From: Sphingobacterium phlebotomi
GTDB lineage: Bacteria > Bacteroidota > Bacteroidia > Sphingobacteriales > Sphingobacteriaceae
Length of the DNA: 64,000 nucleotides
NCBI RefSeq assembly: GCF_008180195.1
Contig: NZ_VTAV01000015.1
Coordinates: forward strand, 1-64,000
Reading direction: 5' to 3'
Part shown: positions 1 through 9,690 of the stretch, in pieces
How positions within the stretch are numbered: the stretch's first letter is position 1
Layout: every line of letters starts with the position of its first letter
Program-made: the position numbers and the translations under genes
Notes under the pieces: model-generated
Told to the model about the DNA's origin: nothing
The model's database searches: none
What the model saw: only the letters and a program-made list of their open reading frames with translations

Positions 1-216
1 GATATTAACCGGATAGGTTGTCGGCTGGAAGGCACAACGAGGGATATGATTAAAAAGGCAAAAAAGGAAGGTTTCAAGATAACCTTATGGCCGGGTCGCA
101 GTGTGGAAGACTTCCTGCTTGGTGTGATGCTCGAACCTGATGGTCTATGTACGGATGTTCCCGTGGAGGTGATGACATGGGTGAAAGAGAATGCTCCCTG
201 GATCACCATAAAATAA
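1..216 (+). CDS. C-terminal fragment, probable glycerophosphodiester phosphodiesterase (5' end outside window)
   Basis: An open frame enters from the left edge and ends in TAA at 214-216, leaving 71 residues. The piece reads K-I-T-L-W-P-G-R then, about 20 residues later, DGLCTDVP. This resembles the end of the TIM barrel in GDPD-family enzymes (a strand with V/L-W followed by DGI-TD-P). Such enzymes cut glycerophosphodiesters to glycerol-3-phosphate and an alcohol. The next genes are a GlpT-type organophosphate antiporter and an HAD phosphatase on the same strand, which supports the call. Catalytic His/Glu residues lie outside the window, so the family assignment rests on the tail and the context only. 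Confidence 0.6.
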   Translation, partial: DINRIGCRLEGTTRDMIKKAKKEGFKITLWPGRSVEDFLLGVMLEPDGLCTDVPVEVMTWVKENAPWITIK

Positions 217-290
217 GGTGGCAGTCTAAAAATCCGATGGTGAAATGGAGTAGCCAAGGTAATAAATAAACAATTAGCTAATTCAAAAAA

Positions 291-1778
291 ATGAAAGAAG
301 CCACTTCAACTTCAGATCAAACGAAGACCTTTAAATACTGGCAGACGCGTACCCTTATTACAACGATAATCGGCTATGCTGTCTTCTATTTTGTACGTAA
401 AAATTTCTCCTTTGCCATTCCGGCCCTGACAGCTGAGTATGGAATTACAAAAACAAGTTTTGGGATCATCATGACGCTGGTGACCATCGTTTATGGACTA
501 TCACGGTTTCTCAATGGGGTGATAGCAGATAGGATGAATGCCCGCTATCATATGTCCATCGGGTTGTTTTTATGTGCTATGGCTAATTTTGCGTTTGGCT
601 GGGGAGACGACCTAAGTACACTGTTTACAGGACAGAAGGGTGGCCCAATGTTTACAAACACGATGGTGTTGGTATTAGGAATTCTTCTGATTTTAAACAA
701 CGTTTTTCAAGGAAGTGGTTATCCTCCTATCGCGCGTTTATTGACGCATTGGATACCTCCCCATGAGTTGGCGACAAAAATGTCAATTTGGAACACTTCG
801 CATTCTATAGGCGCAGCCCTGGTCGCTATTCTTGCTGGCTATATCATGGGTACGATGGGTACCAACATGAGCAATAATCCGGAAGTGATCGCTTCCATTG
901 CCGCAAATTTGAAAATAGACCCTACAGATACGGAGAAAATGAAGACCGTCCTCGAATATGCATCTCACTACGGTGCATGGAAGTGGTGTTTTTGGATTCC
1001 CGCGACTATCGCATTAGTTGGGTCAATAGGGCTATTCATTAGCTTGCGTGATACCCCCTCGTCGGTAGGCTTGTCCGAATTGCATAAGACTAACAAAAAG
1101 GGGAAGGGATCCTCTGCCGAATTTAGAGCTGTTCTCCGTAAAGCGGTTTATCGCAACAAATGGATATGGATATTGGGTGTGGCTAATTTCTTCGTATATG
1201 TGGTTCGTTTTGCTGTATTGGATTGGGGCCCGACATTTATGAAGGAAGCCCATGGCATGACATTGAGTAATGCAGGATGGACAGTAGCGCTCTTTGAAAT
1301 ATTTGGTATCGTTGGTATGCTGGCTGGCGGCTGGGTCACCGACAGGTTTTTTGCCGGTAGAGCACACCGCACCTGTCTGTATTGTATGATAGGTGTGGCC
1401 ATATCCATGACTTTTTTCCTATACTTGCCAGACAGTTCTCCATCCTGGGCAATGATATTGTCTTTGGCTATGTGTGGATTTTTTATTTACGGCCCGCAGG
1501 CACTTATCGGTGTTGCTACATCCAATCAGGCAACTAATAGAGCTGCCGCCACCGCTAATGGTGTGGTTGGTATATTTGGGTATGCAAGTGGCTTGGTATC
1601 CGGTTTCGGAATTGGTTTTATGGTGGACACCTTCAACAAAGTGGACCCTGAAAAATCGTGGGACTACGTTTTCATGATGATGATAGGCATGGCGATCGTT
1701 TGTGTTTTCATTTTCGCCTTGATGTGGAAAGCCAAAGCACACGGTTACGATGAGGAAGACAAAGTTTTAGAAAATTAA
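291..1778 (+). CDS. MFS organophosphate:phosphate antiporter, GlpT/UhpT type
   Basis: A 495-residue membrane protein with about 12 hydrophobic segments. Near the N-terminus (about residues 22-50) it has Y-F-V-R-K-N-F-S-F-A-I-P-A-L, which closely matches the RKNF-A-P region of GlpT/UhpT. A loop with GVIADRMNARYH follows, matching the MFS loop 2-3 signature. Family members exchange glycerol-3-phosphate or sugar phosphates for inorganic phosphate across the inner membrane. The start follows 74 bp of spacer after the upstream gene, and the next gene begins 10 bp after the stop, so this looks like one operon. Length is slightly above the usual 450. The substrate is inferred to be glycerol-3-phosphate from the neighbours. 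Confidence 0.88.
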   Translation: MKEATSTSDQTKTFKYWQTRTLITTIIGYAVFYFVRKNFSFAIPALTAEYGITKTSFGIIMTLVTIVYGLSRFLNGVIADRMNARYHMSIGLFLCAMANFAFGWGDDLSTLFTGQKGGPMFTNTMVLVLGILLILNNVFQGSGYPPIARLLTHWIPPHELATKMSIWNTSHSIGAALVAILAGYIMGTMGTNMSNNPEVIASIAANLKIDPTDTEKMKTVLEYASHYGAWKWCFWIPATIALVGSIGLFISLRDTPSSVGLSELHKTNKKGKGSSAEFRAVLRKAVYRNKWIWILGVANFFVYVVRFAVLDWGPTFMKEAHGMTLSNAGWTVALFEIFGIVGMLAGGWVTDRFFAGRAHRTCLYCMIGVAISMTFFLYLPDSSPSWAMILSLAMCGFFIYGPQALIGVATSNQATNRAAATANGVVGIFGYASGLVSGFGIGFMVDTFNKVDPEKSWDYVFMMMIGMAIVCVFIFALMWKAKAHGYDEEDKVLEN

Positions 1779-1788
1779 AATATAAAAA

Positions 1789-2664
1789 ATGACAGCATAT
1801 GCATATATCGGTAGCGCAAAACTAGACACTACCGATGAACTTTACAACTGCCTAAAAAATATCAAACATATAGCATTGGATATGGACGGCACGATATACA
1901 ATGGAAGTACCTTGTTTCCTTTTACGATTCCTTTTCTTGCCAAGTTAAAAGAAAAGGGGATTGGATATTCGTTCTTGACTAACAATCCCTCAAAAAGTAC
2001 AGAAGACTACCTGGGACATTTAACCAAAATGGGCATCCATGCAGTCAAAGAAGAAATGTACACCTCTGCTCAAGCTACGATAGAGTACATAAAAACGAAT
2101 ATGCCAAAGGCAAAAAGACTTTTCATATTAGGCACACCTAGTATGATCAGTGAATTTGAGCGGGCAGGTTTTGAATCTACAGAAGACGATGAAAACGATA
2201 TTCCTGATGTCGTAGTGGTCGGTTTCGACATGACGCTTAGTTATGCCCGTCTATGTAGAGCTTCTTGGTGGGTTGCACAAAAACTGCCCTATATTGCGAC
2301 CAATCCCGATCGGGTCTGTCCGACGGATAAGAAAATCATTTTGGTGGACTGTGGAGCTATATATACTTGCATAGAATATGCTACGGGCAGACTGCCGGAT
2401 AGGGTTATTGGTAAACCCAATCCGGGTATGTTGGACGGCATCCTGGAACGTTACAAATTAGACCCTTCCGAGGTACTGATGGTGGGAGATAGAATATATA
2501 CGGATGTTAAAATGGCGCAAAATGCCGGAGCTGTCGGCGTATTGGTTCTTTCGGGAGAAACGACCATGGACATCGTCCAGGACTCGGATACCGTTCCCGA
2601 TATTATTGCTGAGGATCTGGAAGAACTGCAACACATGCTTATTGCTGCTATGTCCCTGACATAA
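1789..2664 (+). CDS. HAD-IIA family phosphatase (NagD-like)
   Basis: A 291-residue cytoplasmic protein with all HAD motifs. Motif I is L-D-M-D-G-T-I-Y at residues 30-37 (nucleophile D31, acid D33). Motif II is FLTNNPS. The motif III/IV region is GKPNPGM followed by MVGDRIYTDVKMA. The cap between motifs II and III is the C2 type of the NagD/4-nitrophenylphosphatase group. It lies 10 bp behind the GlpT-like transporter, so a role in dephosphorylating imported glycerol-3-phosphate or a related sugar phosphate is plausible, but the sequence does not prove the substrate. It converges on the GH3 gene with only 13 bp between stops. Confidence 0.85.
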   Translation: MTAYAYIGSAKLDTTDELYNCLKNIKHIALDMDGTIYNGSTLFPFTIPFLAKLKEKGIGYSFLTNNPSKSTEDYLGHLTKMGIHAVKEEMYTSAQATIEYIKTNMPKAKRLFILGTPSMISEFERAGFESTEDDENDIPDVVVVGFDMTLSYARLCRASWWVAQKLPYIATNPDRVCPTDKKIILVDCGAIYTCIEYATGRLPDRVIGKPNPGMLDGILERYKLDPSEVLMVGDRIYTDVKMAQNAGAVGVLVLSGETTMDIVQDSDTVPDIIAEDLEELQHMLIAAMSLT

Positions 2665-2676
2665 ATGGTACTTCTT

Positions 2677-2707
2677 GTTAAAGAAGCGAAAACTCCGCTT
2701 CTTTAAC
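2677..2707. repeat. perfect 12-bp inverted repeat at convergent gene ends
   Basis: GTTAAAGAAGCG (2677-2688) and its exact complement (2696-2707) enclose a 7-nt loop. The hairpin lies between the HAD gene and the GH3 gene and includes the GH3 stop and last codons. Neither strand has a following T-tract, so it is not a textbook intrinsic terminator. It may still protect or end the two converging transcripts. Confidence 0.55.
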
Positions 2708-4960
2708 ATCACTGGAATTTGTACCAATAAATAGCTTAAAATCTCCCGGTTCAGCAACAAACTCGAGCGCATTGTTGTAGAATTTCAAATCTTCTACCCC
2801 GATTTCAAAAACCACATCCTGGCTCTCGCCTTTTTTAAGAAAAATCTTTTGAAATCCTTTAAGCTCCTTTACCGGACGGGTAACAGAACCCACCAAATCA
2901 CGAATATAAAGCTGAACGACTTCCTCGCCATCGTAGTTGCCGCTATTCGTCAGCGTAACCGTCGCAGTAATCTTTTCATCGGCTTTCATGCTCGTTTTGT
3001 CCAACTGGATGTCGCTGTATGTAAACGTGGTGTAGCTTAAACCATAACCAAAGGGGTAGAGTGGTTCGTTGGTTACGTCAAGATAGTTAGAACGGAATTT
3101 TTCGAACCAAGCTCCGGCCGCCAGTGGACGACCGGTATTTTTGGCACTATAATACAACGGAACTTGTCCCACATTCTGCGGAAAGGTAGCTGGTAGCTTC
3201 CCCGACGGGTTCACATCTCCAAAAAGGACATCGGCAACGGCTTTTCCGGTTTCTGTACCACCAAACCAAACATTCAATATGGCGGGTACATGCTCGTTTT
3301 CCCATGTCAGTGTTAGCGGACGTCCCGCAAACAACACCAAAACCAACGGTTTACCTGTTTTCAATAAGGCTTCTAATAATTTCTTTTGCGTATCCGGAAT
3401 ATCCAATTCTGTTCGGCTTGAACTTTCACCGCTCATTTCAGAGGATTCGCCCAGTGCCGCGACGATGACGTCTGCTGACTCCGCTACCTGTAATGCTTCG
3501 GCGATGATCTCCGTTTCCGGTCGCTCGTCTCTCGGTATCGTGCGACCAAACATCGTGGCGCGTTCTTGATATATGGCATCCGATAGTAGGTTTGCTCCTA
3601 AATGCTGTACGATGTTAACTTTATCGCCCAATGCGGCTTGCATGCCCTCCAATAGACTAGGCGTGTTCTCAAGATCCGCACTTACACTCCAGGTTCCGGG
3701 CATATTAGCTCGGGTATTAGATAGCGGACCGATAAGCGCAACCGTACCACTTTTTTTCAGTGGTAGCGTATTATTTTCATTTTTTAGTAGAACAAAGGAT
3801 TTACCGGCTATTTCACGCGCTTTCGCTAGATGGGAAGGCGTGAGGATATCGCTTTTTGCCCGCTCGTCATCGTAGTAACGGAAAGGGTCATCAAAAAGCC
3901 CTAGCTTATATTTTGTTTCTAATATGAGTCGACAGGCTTCATCAATTTCAGCTTGTGTCACCTTTCCTTCATCCAGCGATTTTTTCAACGTCGTAAGAAA
4001 ACCTTCACCCACCATATCCATGTGTACACCGGCTTTCAACGCTAAAGCGGATACGGCTTGTAGATCACCCAAGCCATGATCAATGAGTTCGTTAATCGCG
4101 GTGTAGTCAGTAACGACCATCCCTTTGAATCCCCATTGGTTGCGTAAAACATCGGTCATCAACCACTTGTTTGCTGTGGCTGGTACGCCATTGATATCAT
4201 TAAAAGACGTCATAACCGTACCTGCACCGGCATCGACTGCGGCCTTGTATGGAGGGAAGTATTCGTTGTACATACGATGTAAGCTCATATCGGTTGTATG
4301 ATAATCTCTTCCAGCTTCTGCAGCGCCGTAGAGGGCGAAATGCTTCACACACGCCATCAAGGTATTGTGTGCCGAGAGGTCATTGCCTTGATAACCTTTG
4401 ACCATTTCTGCTGCGATGCGTGCACTAAGATACGTGTCTTCACCACTTCCTTCTGATATCCGACCCCAACGCGGATCTCGAGAAATATCGACCATCGGAG
4501 AGAATGTCCAGTTCAAACCATCTGCACTGGCCTCTACGGCGGCAATACGTGCCGATTCACGAATAAGTGCCATATCCCAGGTAGCTGCTAGACCGAGGGG
4601 GATAGGAAACATGGTTTTATACCCATGAATAACGTCCATACCGAAAATAATGGGAATACCCAAGCGCGATTGTTTGACGGCTAATTCTTGTGCAGCTCTG
4701 ATTTTGGCAGGCGAAGACATACTGAAGATCCCTCCGATTTCGCCTGTTTTTATTTTAGCTTCCACACCGGTAGATACCACAGATCCTGTGACAGCTTCAC
4801 CTCCGGTAACGAGATTTAGCTGTCCGATTTTTTCTTCCACGGTCATCTTGCCCATGAGTTCCGAAATGAATTGATCCATTTTAGTGTTCGTTTGGGCATT
4901 TGTATTTACGCTACAAGTTGTAGCGATACTGAGTATCCATATTGTTAATCTTTTCATCAT
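2678..4960 (-). CDS. glycoside hydrolase family 3 beta-glucosidase, BglX-like
   Basis: A 760-residue secreted enzyme with a Sec-type leader (about residues 1-22, ending TNAQ). The GH3 N-terminal barrel carries KHF-(7)-GRDY and the nucleophile motif VVTDY with D285. The C-terminal alpha/beta sandwich has G-E-S-S-E-M-S-G-E-S, the usual acid/base region. A fibronectin III-like domain closes the protein (PLYPFGYGLSYTTF and after). Domain order and length match periplasmic BglX enzymes. It is the last gene of PUL operon 2. GH3 enzymes next to GH144 are known in Bacteroides for beta-1,2-glucan breakdown, so releasing glucose from short beta-glucans (possibly sophoro-oligosaccharides) is a reasonable inference. 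Confidence 0.93.
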   Translation of the reverse strand: MMKRLTIWILSIATTCSVNTNAQTNTKMDQFISELMGKMTVEEKIGQLNLVTGGEAVTGSVVSTGVEAKIKTGEIGGIFSMSSPAKIRAAQELAVKQSRLGIPIIFGMDVIHGYKTMFPIPLGLAATWDMALIRESARIAAVEASADGLNWTFSPMVDISRDPRWGRISEGSGEDTYLSARIAAEMVKGYQGNDLSAHNTLMACVKHFALYGAAEAGRDYHTTDMSLHRMYNEYFPPYKAAVDAGAGTVMTSFNDINGVPATANKWLMTDVLRNQWGFKGMVVTDYTAINELIDHGLGDLQAVSALALKAGVHMDMVGEGFLTTLKKSLDEGKVTQAEIDEACRLILETKYKLGLFDDPFRYYDDERAKSDILTPSHLAKAREIAGKSFVLLKNENNTLPLKKSGTVALIGPLSNTRANMPGTWSVSADLENTPSLLEGMQAALGDKVNIVQHLGANLLSDAIYQERATMFGRTIPRDERPETEIIAEALQVAESADVIVAALGESSEMSGESSSRTELDIPDTQKKLLEALLKTGKPLVLVLFAGRPLTLTWENEHVPAILNVWFGGTETGKAVADVLFGDVNPSGKLPATFPQNVGQVPLYYSAKNTGRPLAAGAWFEKFRSNYLDVTNEPLYPFGYGLSYTTFTYSDIQLDKTSMKADEKITATVTLTNSGNYDGEEVVQLYIRDLVGSVTRPVKELKGFQKIFLKKGESQDVVFEIGVEDLKFYNNALEFVAEPGDFKLFIGTNSSDVKEAEFSLL

Positions 4961-4992
4961 CGTTATCCTTATCTATGAGATTATCTATACTT

Positions 4993-6750
4993 TTATTCTA
5001 TTTTGGTGATGGCGGACAATTCGGAAACACCATTTTCATTAAACGCCTCTATCGCGAAATAATAGGTTTGATCGGTGTTCAAGGACTTTAGCAAGAGTTC
5101 ATTATCATCATAAACCATCCAGGAACTATACAACTTATCCGGAGCAATGCCCCAACGCACATTATAACCTTGTGTGTTGTTTTGTTTTGTCCAGTGTAGC
5201 GAAATATCACGTCTATCCATCTGTCTATCGAGCTGGAAATTTTTAACGGGAGCAGGTTTTTTCCCGTTTCCTATCCCGAAAATCCGGATCTCGGACATGG
5301 CAAGATGCGGAGTCGGCACTTCGATATTTTTATAACGGACATATCGCGTCGATACGGCGGATTCCAGCTCAATATAGTCGTTAGGTGTATCCTTAAAACT
5401 TTTGCTTTTATCGATAATTGTAAACCAGTTTTCGCCGTCATCGGAACCTTCCAGGGTATAGCGATGTCTTAATCCTTCAAAACGCCCATACATATCCGAC
5501 TGATAATCGGCATAATTGATTTGGATAGCATATATAGCCGCCTGTTTTTCCAGATCGATAACGACCCATTGACTGGCATCGTTGTTTTCGGCAAGCCAAG
5601 ACGTTTTAGCAATCTCGTCGGTCAATGCCGATGCATCATATCCCTCTTGGACCGATGATACACGGACGGGTTTGTTATAAGAGAGTAACATCCATCCTCT
5701 AAACTGACCTCGTTTATTCGGTACGGAAGGGGCATAACGCGGATAATCTCCGAAATAAGTATCGGTATACATGATTCCATCCTCATCGAAAAAAGTAGGA
5801 AACATACAAAGTCGTCTTTCCCAGGTCATGTTCACCGAATAATCCATCGTTGCAAAATGCCAATAATGACCACCGGGACCGACAACCGTACTACCGTGTC
5901 CCGCACCGTTCATATAGCCCCCCGGCTTATACGAAACCGGGTTATGTGCTTGATAGGTATAAGGGCCAAGTGGGTGGTCCGCTATATATACACCGTCGCC
6001 ATACACGTTAAATTGGGTGCCGGGAGCAGCATATTGCATATAATATTTGTTGTTGTGCTTGGTAAGCCAGGGCCCTTCAATATAACCGCCCAGCACGGTA
6101 TCAGCATGGTTTTCGCCGAAGCGTTCCCAACCATGTTTTTCGGGCGCTAAGTTGAAAAGCTCGACGATAACCGAATCGGCAATGAACCGTTTGTTTTTAT
6201 CCAATTTACGTCCACGGATAGGAAATTTGTTGGATGAACCCCAGAACATATACGCCTGTCCGTCATCATCGATAAATAGATCTGGATCTTGCAAATTGTT
6301 AATGATCGAGGGAGTGGCTTTCCAATCGCCTTTTTTTGGATCGTCGGTGTATAGGACGCTCATGTGGCCAGATGGATCACCCGTAACGTATAATACGGAA
6401 TCCCTGTAATTGTGCGCGGCTGGTGCATTCGATCCCTCGAAATACCACTTCTCGGGCATGATGAAATTCCAGTTTTGTAGGTCGGTAGAATGCCAGTACC
6501 CCATGGATCGGGTAACGAACATATAATATTCACCGCGGAACTCCACAACTGCAGGATCGGCTCCGGATCGGTAAGATATATCGCGATGCGCATTATAGAT
6601 CATGTAGGTGTAATCCAGGTTCAGTGGATTGCAGTAGGTGTCTGCGCGCATCCCCTGACCGTATCCCGTAGTTATACAGAGAAGGAAAAACACGTAGATG
6701 CTTATAGCCTTGGCCATCCTCGTTTTGTTTATCTTATCTGTATTTTTCAT
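4993..6750 (-). CDS. glycoside hydrolase family 43 with F5/8C (discoidin) and Fn3 domains
   Basis: A secreted enzyme of about 585 residues. Numbered from the longest frame (ATG at 6759), the five-bladed propeller shows the GH43 triad: SGADPAVV (D68), NLQDPDLF (D158 or D160) and GGYIEGPW (E228). A discoidin-like domain (about 360-500) and a fibronectin III-like tail (about 505-588) follow. GH43 members are mostly arabinofuranosidases or xylosidases; the subfamily is not decided here. Three starts are possible: 6759, 6750 and 6717. The first two overlap the sulfatase stop, implying translational coupling. The ATG at 6717 gives a compact signal peptide (MAKAISIYVFFLLCITTGYG). 6750 was chosen because GGAG lies just upstream. 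Confidence 0.88.
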   Translation of the reverse strand: MKNTDKINKTRMAKAISIYVFFLLCITTGYGQGMRADTYCNPLNLDYTYMIYNAHRDISYRSGADPAVVEFRGEYYMFVTRSMGYWHSTDLQNWNFIMPEKWYFEGSNAPAAHNYRDSVLYVTGDPSGHMSVLYTDDPKKGDWKATPSIINNLQDPDLFIDDDGQAYMFWGSSNKFPIRGRKLDKNKRFIADSVIVELFNLAPEKHGWERFGENHADTVLGGYIEGPWLTKHNNKYYMQYAAPGTQFNVYGDGVYIADHPLGPYTYQAHNPVSYKPGGYMNGAGHGSTVVGPGGHYWHFATMDYSVNMTWERRLCMFPTFFDEDGIMYTDTYFGDYPRYAPSVPNKRGQFRGWMLLSYNKPVRVSSVQEGYDASALTDEIAKTSWLAENNDASQWVVIDLEKQAAIYAIQINYADYQSDMYGRFEGLRHRYTLEGSDDGENWFTIIDKSKSFKDTPNDYIELESAVSTRYVRYKNIEVPTPHLAMSEIRIFGIGNGKKPAPVKNFQLDRQMDRRDISLHWTKQNNTQGYNVRWGIAPDKLYSSWMVYDDNELLLKSLNTDQTYYFAIEAFNENGVSELSAITKIE

Positions 6751-8293
6751 CAACTCCATATTTATCTTGTAGCATCAGCAATTCTTGCTGTAGTTCTTGT
6801 GTTATTTTCTCTGTTCCTTTTCGCCCGTAAATGTTTTCAATCTCGGAGGGATCTTTTTTGATATCATAAAGCTCCCAAAGATTCTCCTTTGGAAAATGCA
6901 TCAATTTGTACCGTTCCATTTTTACCCCGTAATGTGCACGCACACTGTGGAAACCCGGATATTCGTAGTAATGGTAGTAGAGCGATTTTCGCCAGTCTTT
7001 TGGTGTTCTGCCATTTTGTGCGAGTGCTTTGAAGGATCTCCCTTGCATATCATCTGGTATGGCGATCTGACACAGGTCCAGTAGGGTGGGTGCAAAATCT
7101 ATATTCTGTGTTAGGCCATCTATTTTGATGCCCGGCTTGATGTGTTTGGGGTAGGACATGAGCAATGGCATACCAAAAGATTCTTCGTACATAAACCGCT
7201 TGTCAAACCATCCATGTTCGCCAAGGTAAAAGCCTTGGTCGGACGTGTAGATAACAATGGTGTTTTTATCCAATCCGTTGGCTTTAAGATAATCTAAAAT
7301 CTCACCGACACTTTCATCTACTGATTTAACCGTAGCCAGATAATCCTGCATATAGCGTTGGAACTTCCAGAGCGCCTTTTCTTTTTCCGTACGCTTCGTC
7401 GTATAGAAATCGTTGTTGCGATCTCTATAAGCCGCGAAGAAACGTTTCTGTTCTGCCTGCGTCATGGTCTCTAAGAACGCATGTGGCCAAGGGTCGTACA
7501 GTAAAGTATCTGAATCGATACCGGTTACCATCTTCAGATCATGGCCTTCGTACATGTCCCGATAAATATTCATCTCTTGTTGTGCAGCCGCATATCGTCC
7601 TTCGTAATCATCAAAATATGTTTCGGGTATTGGAAAGGCAGTGTTTTCATAAAGCTTATAGTGCCGTTCAGCAGGTACCCAATTGCGATGCGGGGCTTTA
7701 TGATGCATCATGAGGAAAAACGGTTTGTTTTTATCACGATGTTCCAACCAATCTGTGGTCAGGTTGGTAATCAGATCGGTAACATAACCCATACGACGAA
7801 CGGTATCTCGTTCCGTAATGAAATAAGGATTGTAGTAATCCCCTTGATCATTTAAAATTTCCCAATGATCGAAGCCCGTTGGTTTTGAAATGAGGTGCCA
7901 TTTACCGATAATAGCTGTTTCATAACCGTTTTGCTGTAGTATTTTGGGGAGCGTCTGTTGGGTACCGTCAAAACCTCTATTTCCATTCTGCATAAATCCA
8001 TTCTTATGACTGTGCTTACCCGTCAGTATTGCTGCTCGACTAGGGCCACAAATGGAATTGCTGCAATAATTATTTAAGAATAGTGCCCCCTCGCTGGCGA
8101 TACGGTCGATATGGGGCGTCGGTGCTTTTTGGGAAATAGGGTGTCCGTATGCACTGATGGCCTGCTCTGCATGGTCGTCACTCATGATAAATATCACGTT
8201 AGGACGCTGCATGTCAGTTTGACCGTAGGAACTCAGGGAGACTATCCACGCTATGTAGACAAGAATTGAATGTTTTATTTTGTTTCTGAACAT
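6734..8293 (-). CDS. secreted S1-type sulfatase (formylglycine-dependent)
   Basis: A 519-residue arylsulfatase-family protein with an export signal (about 1-24). RPNVIFIMSDDH supplies the metal-binding D39-D40. The signature C-G-P-S-R has cysteine at C82, the residue oxidised to formylglycine, followed by AAILTGK. The second metal site (YTSDQGFYLGEHGWFDKR) is present. These enzymes remove sulfate esters from glycans. In the PUL it lies between GH144 and GH43, implying that the target polysaccharide, or a side chain, carries sulfate. The cysteine type needs a formylglycine-generating or anSME maturase, which is not encoded in this window. Confidence 0.93.
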   Translation of the reverse strand: MFRNKIKHSILVYIAWIVSLSSYGQTDMQRPNVIFIMSDDHAEQAISAYGHPISQKAPTPHIDRIASEGALFLNNYCSNSICGPSRAAILTGKHSHKNGFMQNGNRGFDGTQQTLPKILQQNGYETAIIGKWHLISKPTGFDHWEILNDQGDYYNPYFITERDTVRRMGYVTDLITNLTTDWLEHRDKNKPFFLMMHHKAPHRNWVPAERHYKLYENTAFPIPETYFDDYEGRYAAAQQEMNIYRDMYEGHDLKMVTGIDSDTLLYDPWPHAFLETMTQAEQKRFFAAYRDRNNDFYTTKRTEKEKALWKFQRYMQDYLATVKSVDESVGEILDYLKANGLDKNTIVIYTSDQGFYLGEHGWFDKRFMYEESFGMPLLMSYPKHIKPGIKIDGLTQNIDFAPTLLDLCQIAIPDDMQGRSFKALAQNGRTPKDWRKSLYYHYYEYPGFHSVRAHYGVKMERYKLMHFPKENLWELYDIKKDPSEIENIYGRKGTEKITQELQQELLMLQDKYGVDEKYR

Positions 8294-8311
8294 GCGACAG
8301 GTTTTACTGTT

Positions 8312-9676
8312 TTAATCTTGTGGAGTGGAGAAGCCTAATTTTTTTAAACCATCCTGTACATCGGGAGCACCCATGAAAAGGTCCCAAATAAAACCATCTT
8401 TATAGTTCTGAATCATTACGACCATCGGTCCTTGATCAATGGCAAGATAACGTTGTGGATACCAATTCTCGGATTCGCTGTACGCATCATAGAAACCGTA
8501 TTTACCCCATACCATATCGCCGATGTTATCCTTTAAGTAGCGCATAAAGCTGATGCTTTCCTTTGGTGTATAAGGTATCGAGGAAATAGCTGCGGTAGGA
8601 GAGATCACACCGGTTGGATCGTTGTCCGGATGGTGGGCGTTATAACCATTTGTGGAATAACTTGCCGTCCACCCCCAACCTTTGTCAGCCCCGTATCCTT
8701 TGAATTGTTTCGGATTTTCTTTGGCATAGGCAATATTGATTTTGGTATGGTTGGTCACCACATCTTGGTAATTGGCATACTGATCGGATAGACCCATTGG
8801 ATTAAGCCCCAAAAAGGAGTAATGCGCCCAGAATAGTGGACCGATTTCTCCTTCTTTTGCATTATGTTTTAATACCGTTGGGATATCGTATTTGGTAATG
8901 GATGTCCTGATAGTACCATCACGTGCCCAGCCTTTATGGTAAGCTTCCGCTGGAATGGCGTGGGTAGGAGATGATGCGCCTAAGATATAAGCAATCATGC
9001 ATTCATCAAAGCCATGTATCGAATGGTTCATGCCCCAGCCGTGTTTTGGGCTCCAATGCCAATAAAGTAGATCTTTCCCATTTCGGTAGAAATCCCAGTT
9101 AATGCCTTTCCAAAGTTCATCGGCTTTAGCTGCTATTTCTTTCTCTGCATTGCTGCCGTTTTTATAATACTCCCGGATACAGATCAAGGCTTCCGCCATA
9201 AATGCAGTTTCGACGATATCGCCCCCATCATCAGCTTCACTGAATGCCTTTGGTTCGCCTGTATCGCCAAAATACCAATGCGACCAGGCACCTTGAAACC
9301 GATCGATCTTGTCAAGAAAATTTAGCGCTTTTTCAAAGCGTGCTAGGCCTTCCTCTTTGGTGATAAATTCGTTGTGAATCCCCACTAAAACAGCCATTAA
9401 ACCGAAACCGCTTCCACCAATGGTAATCACGTTTTCATCGTTTTGAGGATATTCACCATCGATATGGATTCGCTCTCTGGCTAGTCCGGAATTAGGTTCA
9501 GCACCATCCCAAAAATACTGGAACGTTTGTTTTTGGACAAGCGTAATCAGCGAATCGTCGGATAGCGTGTCGCCTGTCGGCTCAGTTTCTTTGCCGGTAT
9601 CGTTTTCTGTATTGTTTGGAGAGGTACAAGACAGGATACCGGCGAGAATACCAAAGTATATAAAATATTTTCTCAT
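8312..9676 (-). CDS. GH144-like endo-beta-1,2-glucanase family lipoprotein ('glucoamylase' domain)
   Basis: A 454-residue lipoprotein with lipobox G-I-L-S-C (C17) followed by a short Thr/Asn/Glu-rich linker. The rest is one all-alpha domain with TFQYFWDGAEPNSGLARER, ITIGGSGFGLMA and the acidic cluster ADDGGDIVET (D150, D153, E156). Later motifs include WHWSPKHGW and IDQGPMVVMI. These are hallmarks of the Glycoamylase Pfam family, whose characterised Bacteroidota members are GH144 endo-beta-1,2-glucanases (Chitinophaga pinensis, B. thetaiotaomicron). The lipid anchor suggests a cell-surface or periplasmic position. Beta-1,2-glucan as substrate is inferred from the family and the nearby GH3. 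Confidence 0.83.
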   Translation of the reverse strand: MRKYFIYFGILAGILSCTSPNNTENDTGKETEPTGDTLSDDSLITLVQKQTFQYFWDGAEPNSGLARERIHIDGEYPQNDENVITIGGSGFGLMAVLVGIHNEFITKEEGLARFEKALNFLDKIDRFQGAWSHWYFGDTGEPKAFSEADDGGDIVETAFMAEALICIREYYKNGSNAEKEIAAKADELWKGINWDFYRNGKDLLYWHWSPKHGWGMNHSIHGFDECMIAYILGASSPTHAIPAEAYHKGWARDGTIRTSITKYDIPTVLKHNAKEGEIGPLFWAHYSFLGLNPMGLSDQYANYQDVVTNHTKINIAYAKENPKQFKGYGADKGWGWTASYSTNGYNAHHPDNDPTGVISPTAAISSIPYTPKESISFMRYLKDNIGDMVWGKYGFYDAYSESENWYPQRYLAIDQGPMVVMIQNYKDGFIWDLFMGAPDVQDGLKKLGFSTPQD

Positions 9677-9690
9677 AATATAAAATGATA

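Noticed and set aside
1148..1742. minus-strand frames of 86 to 111 codons
   Set aside because: They are shadows of the GlpT-like transporter, which has a clear family signature.
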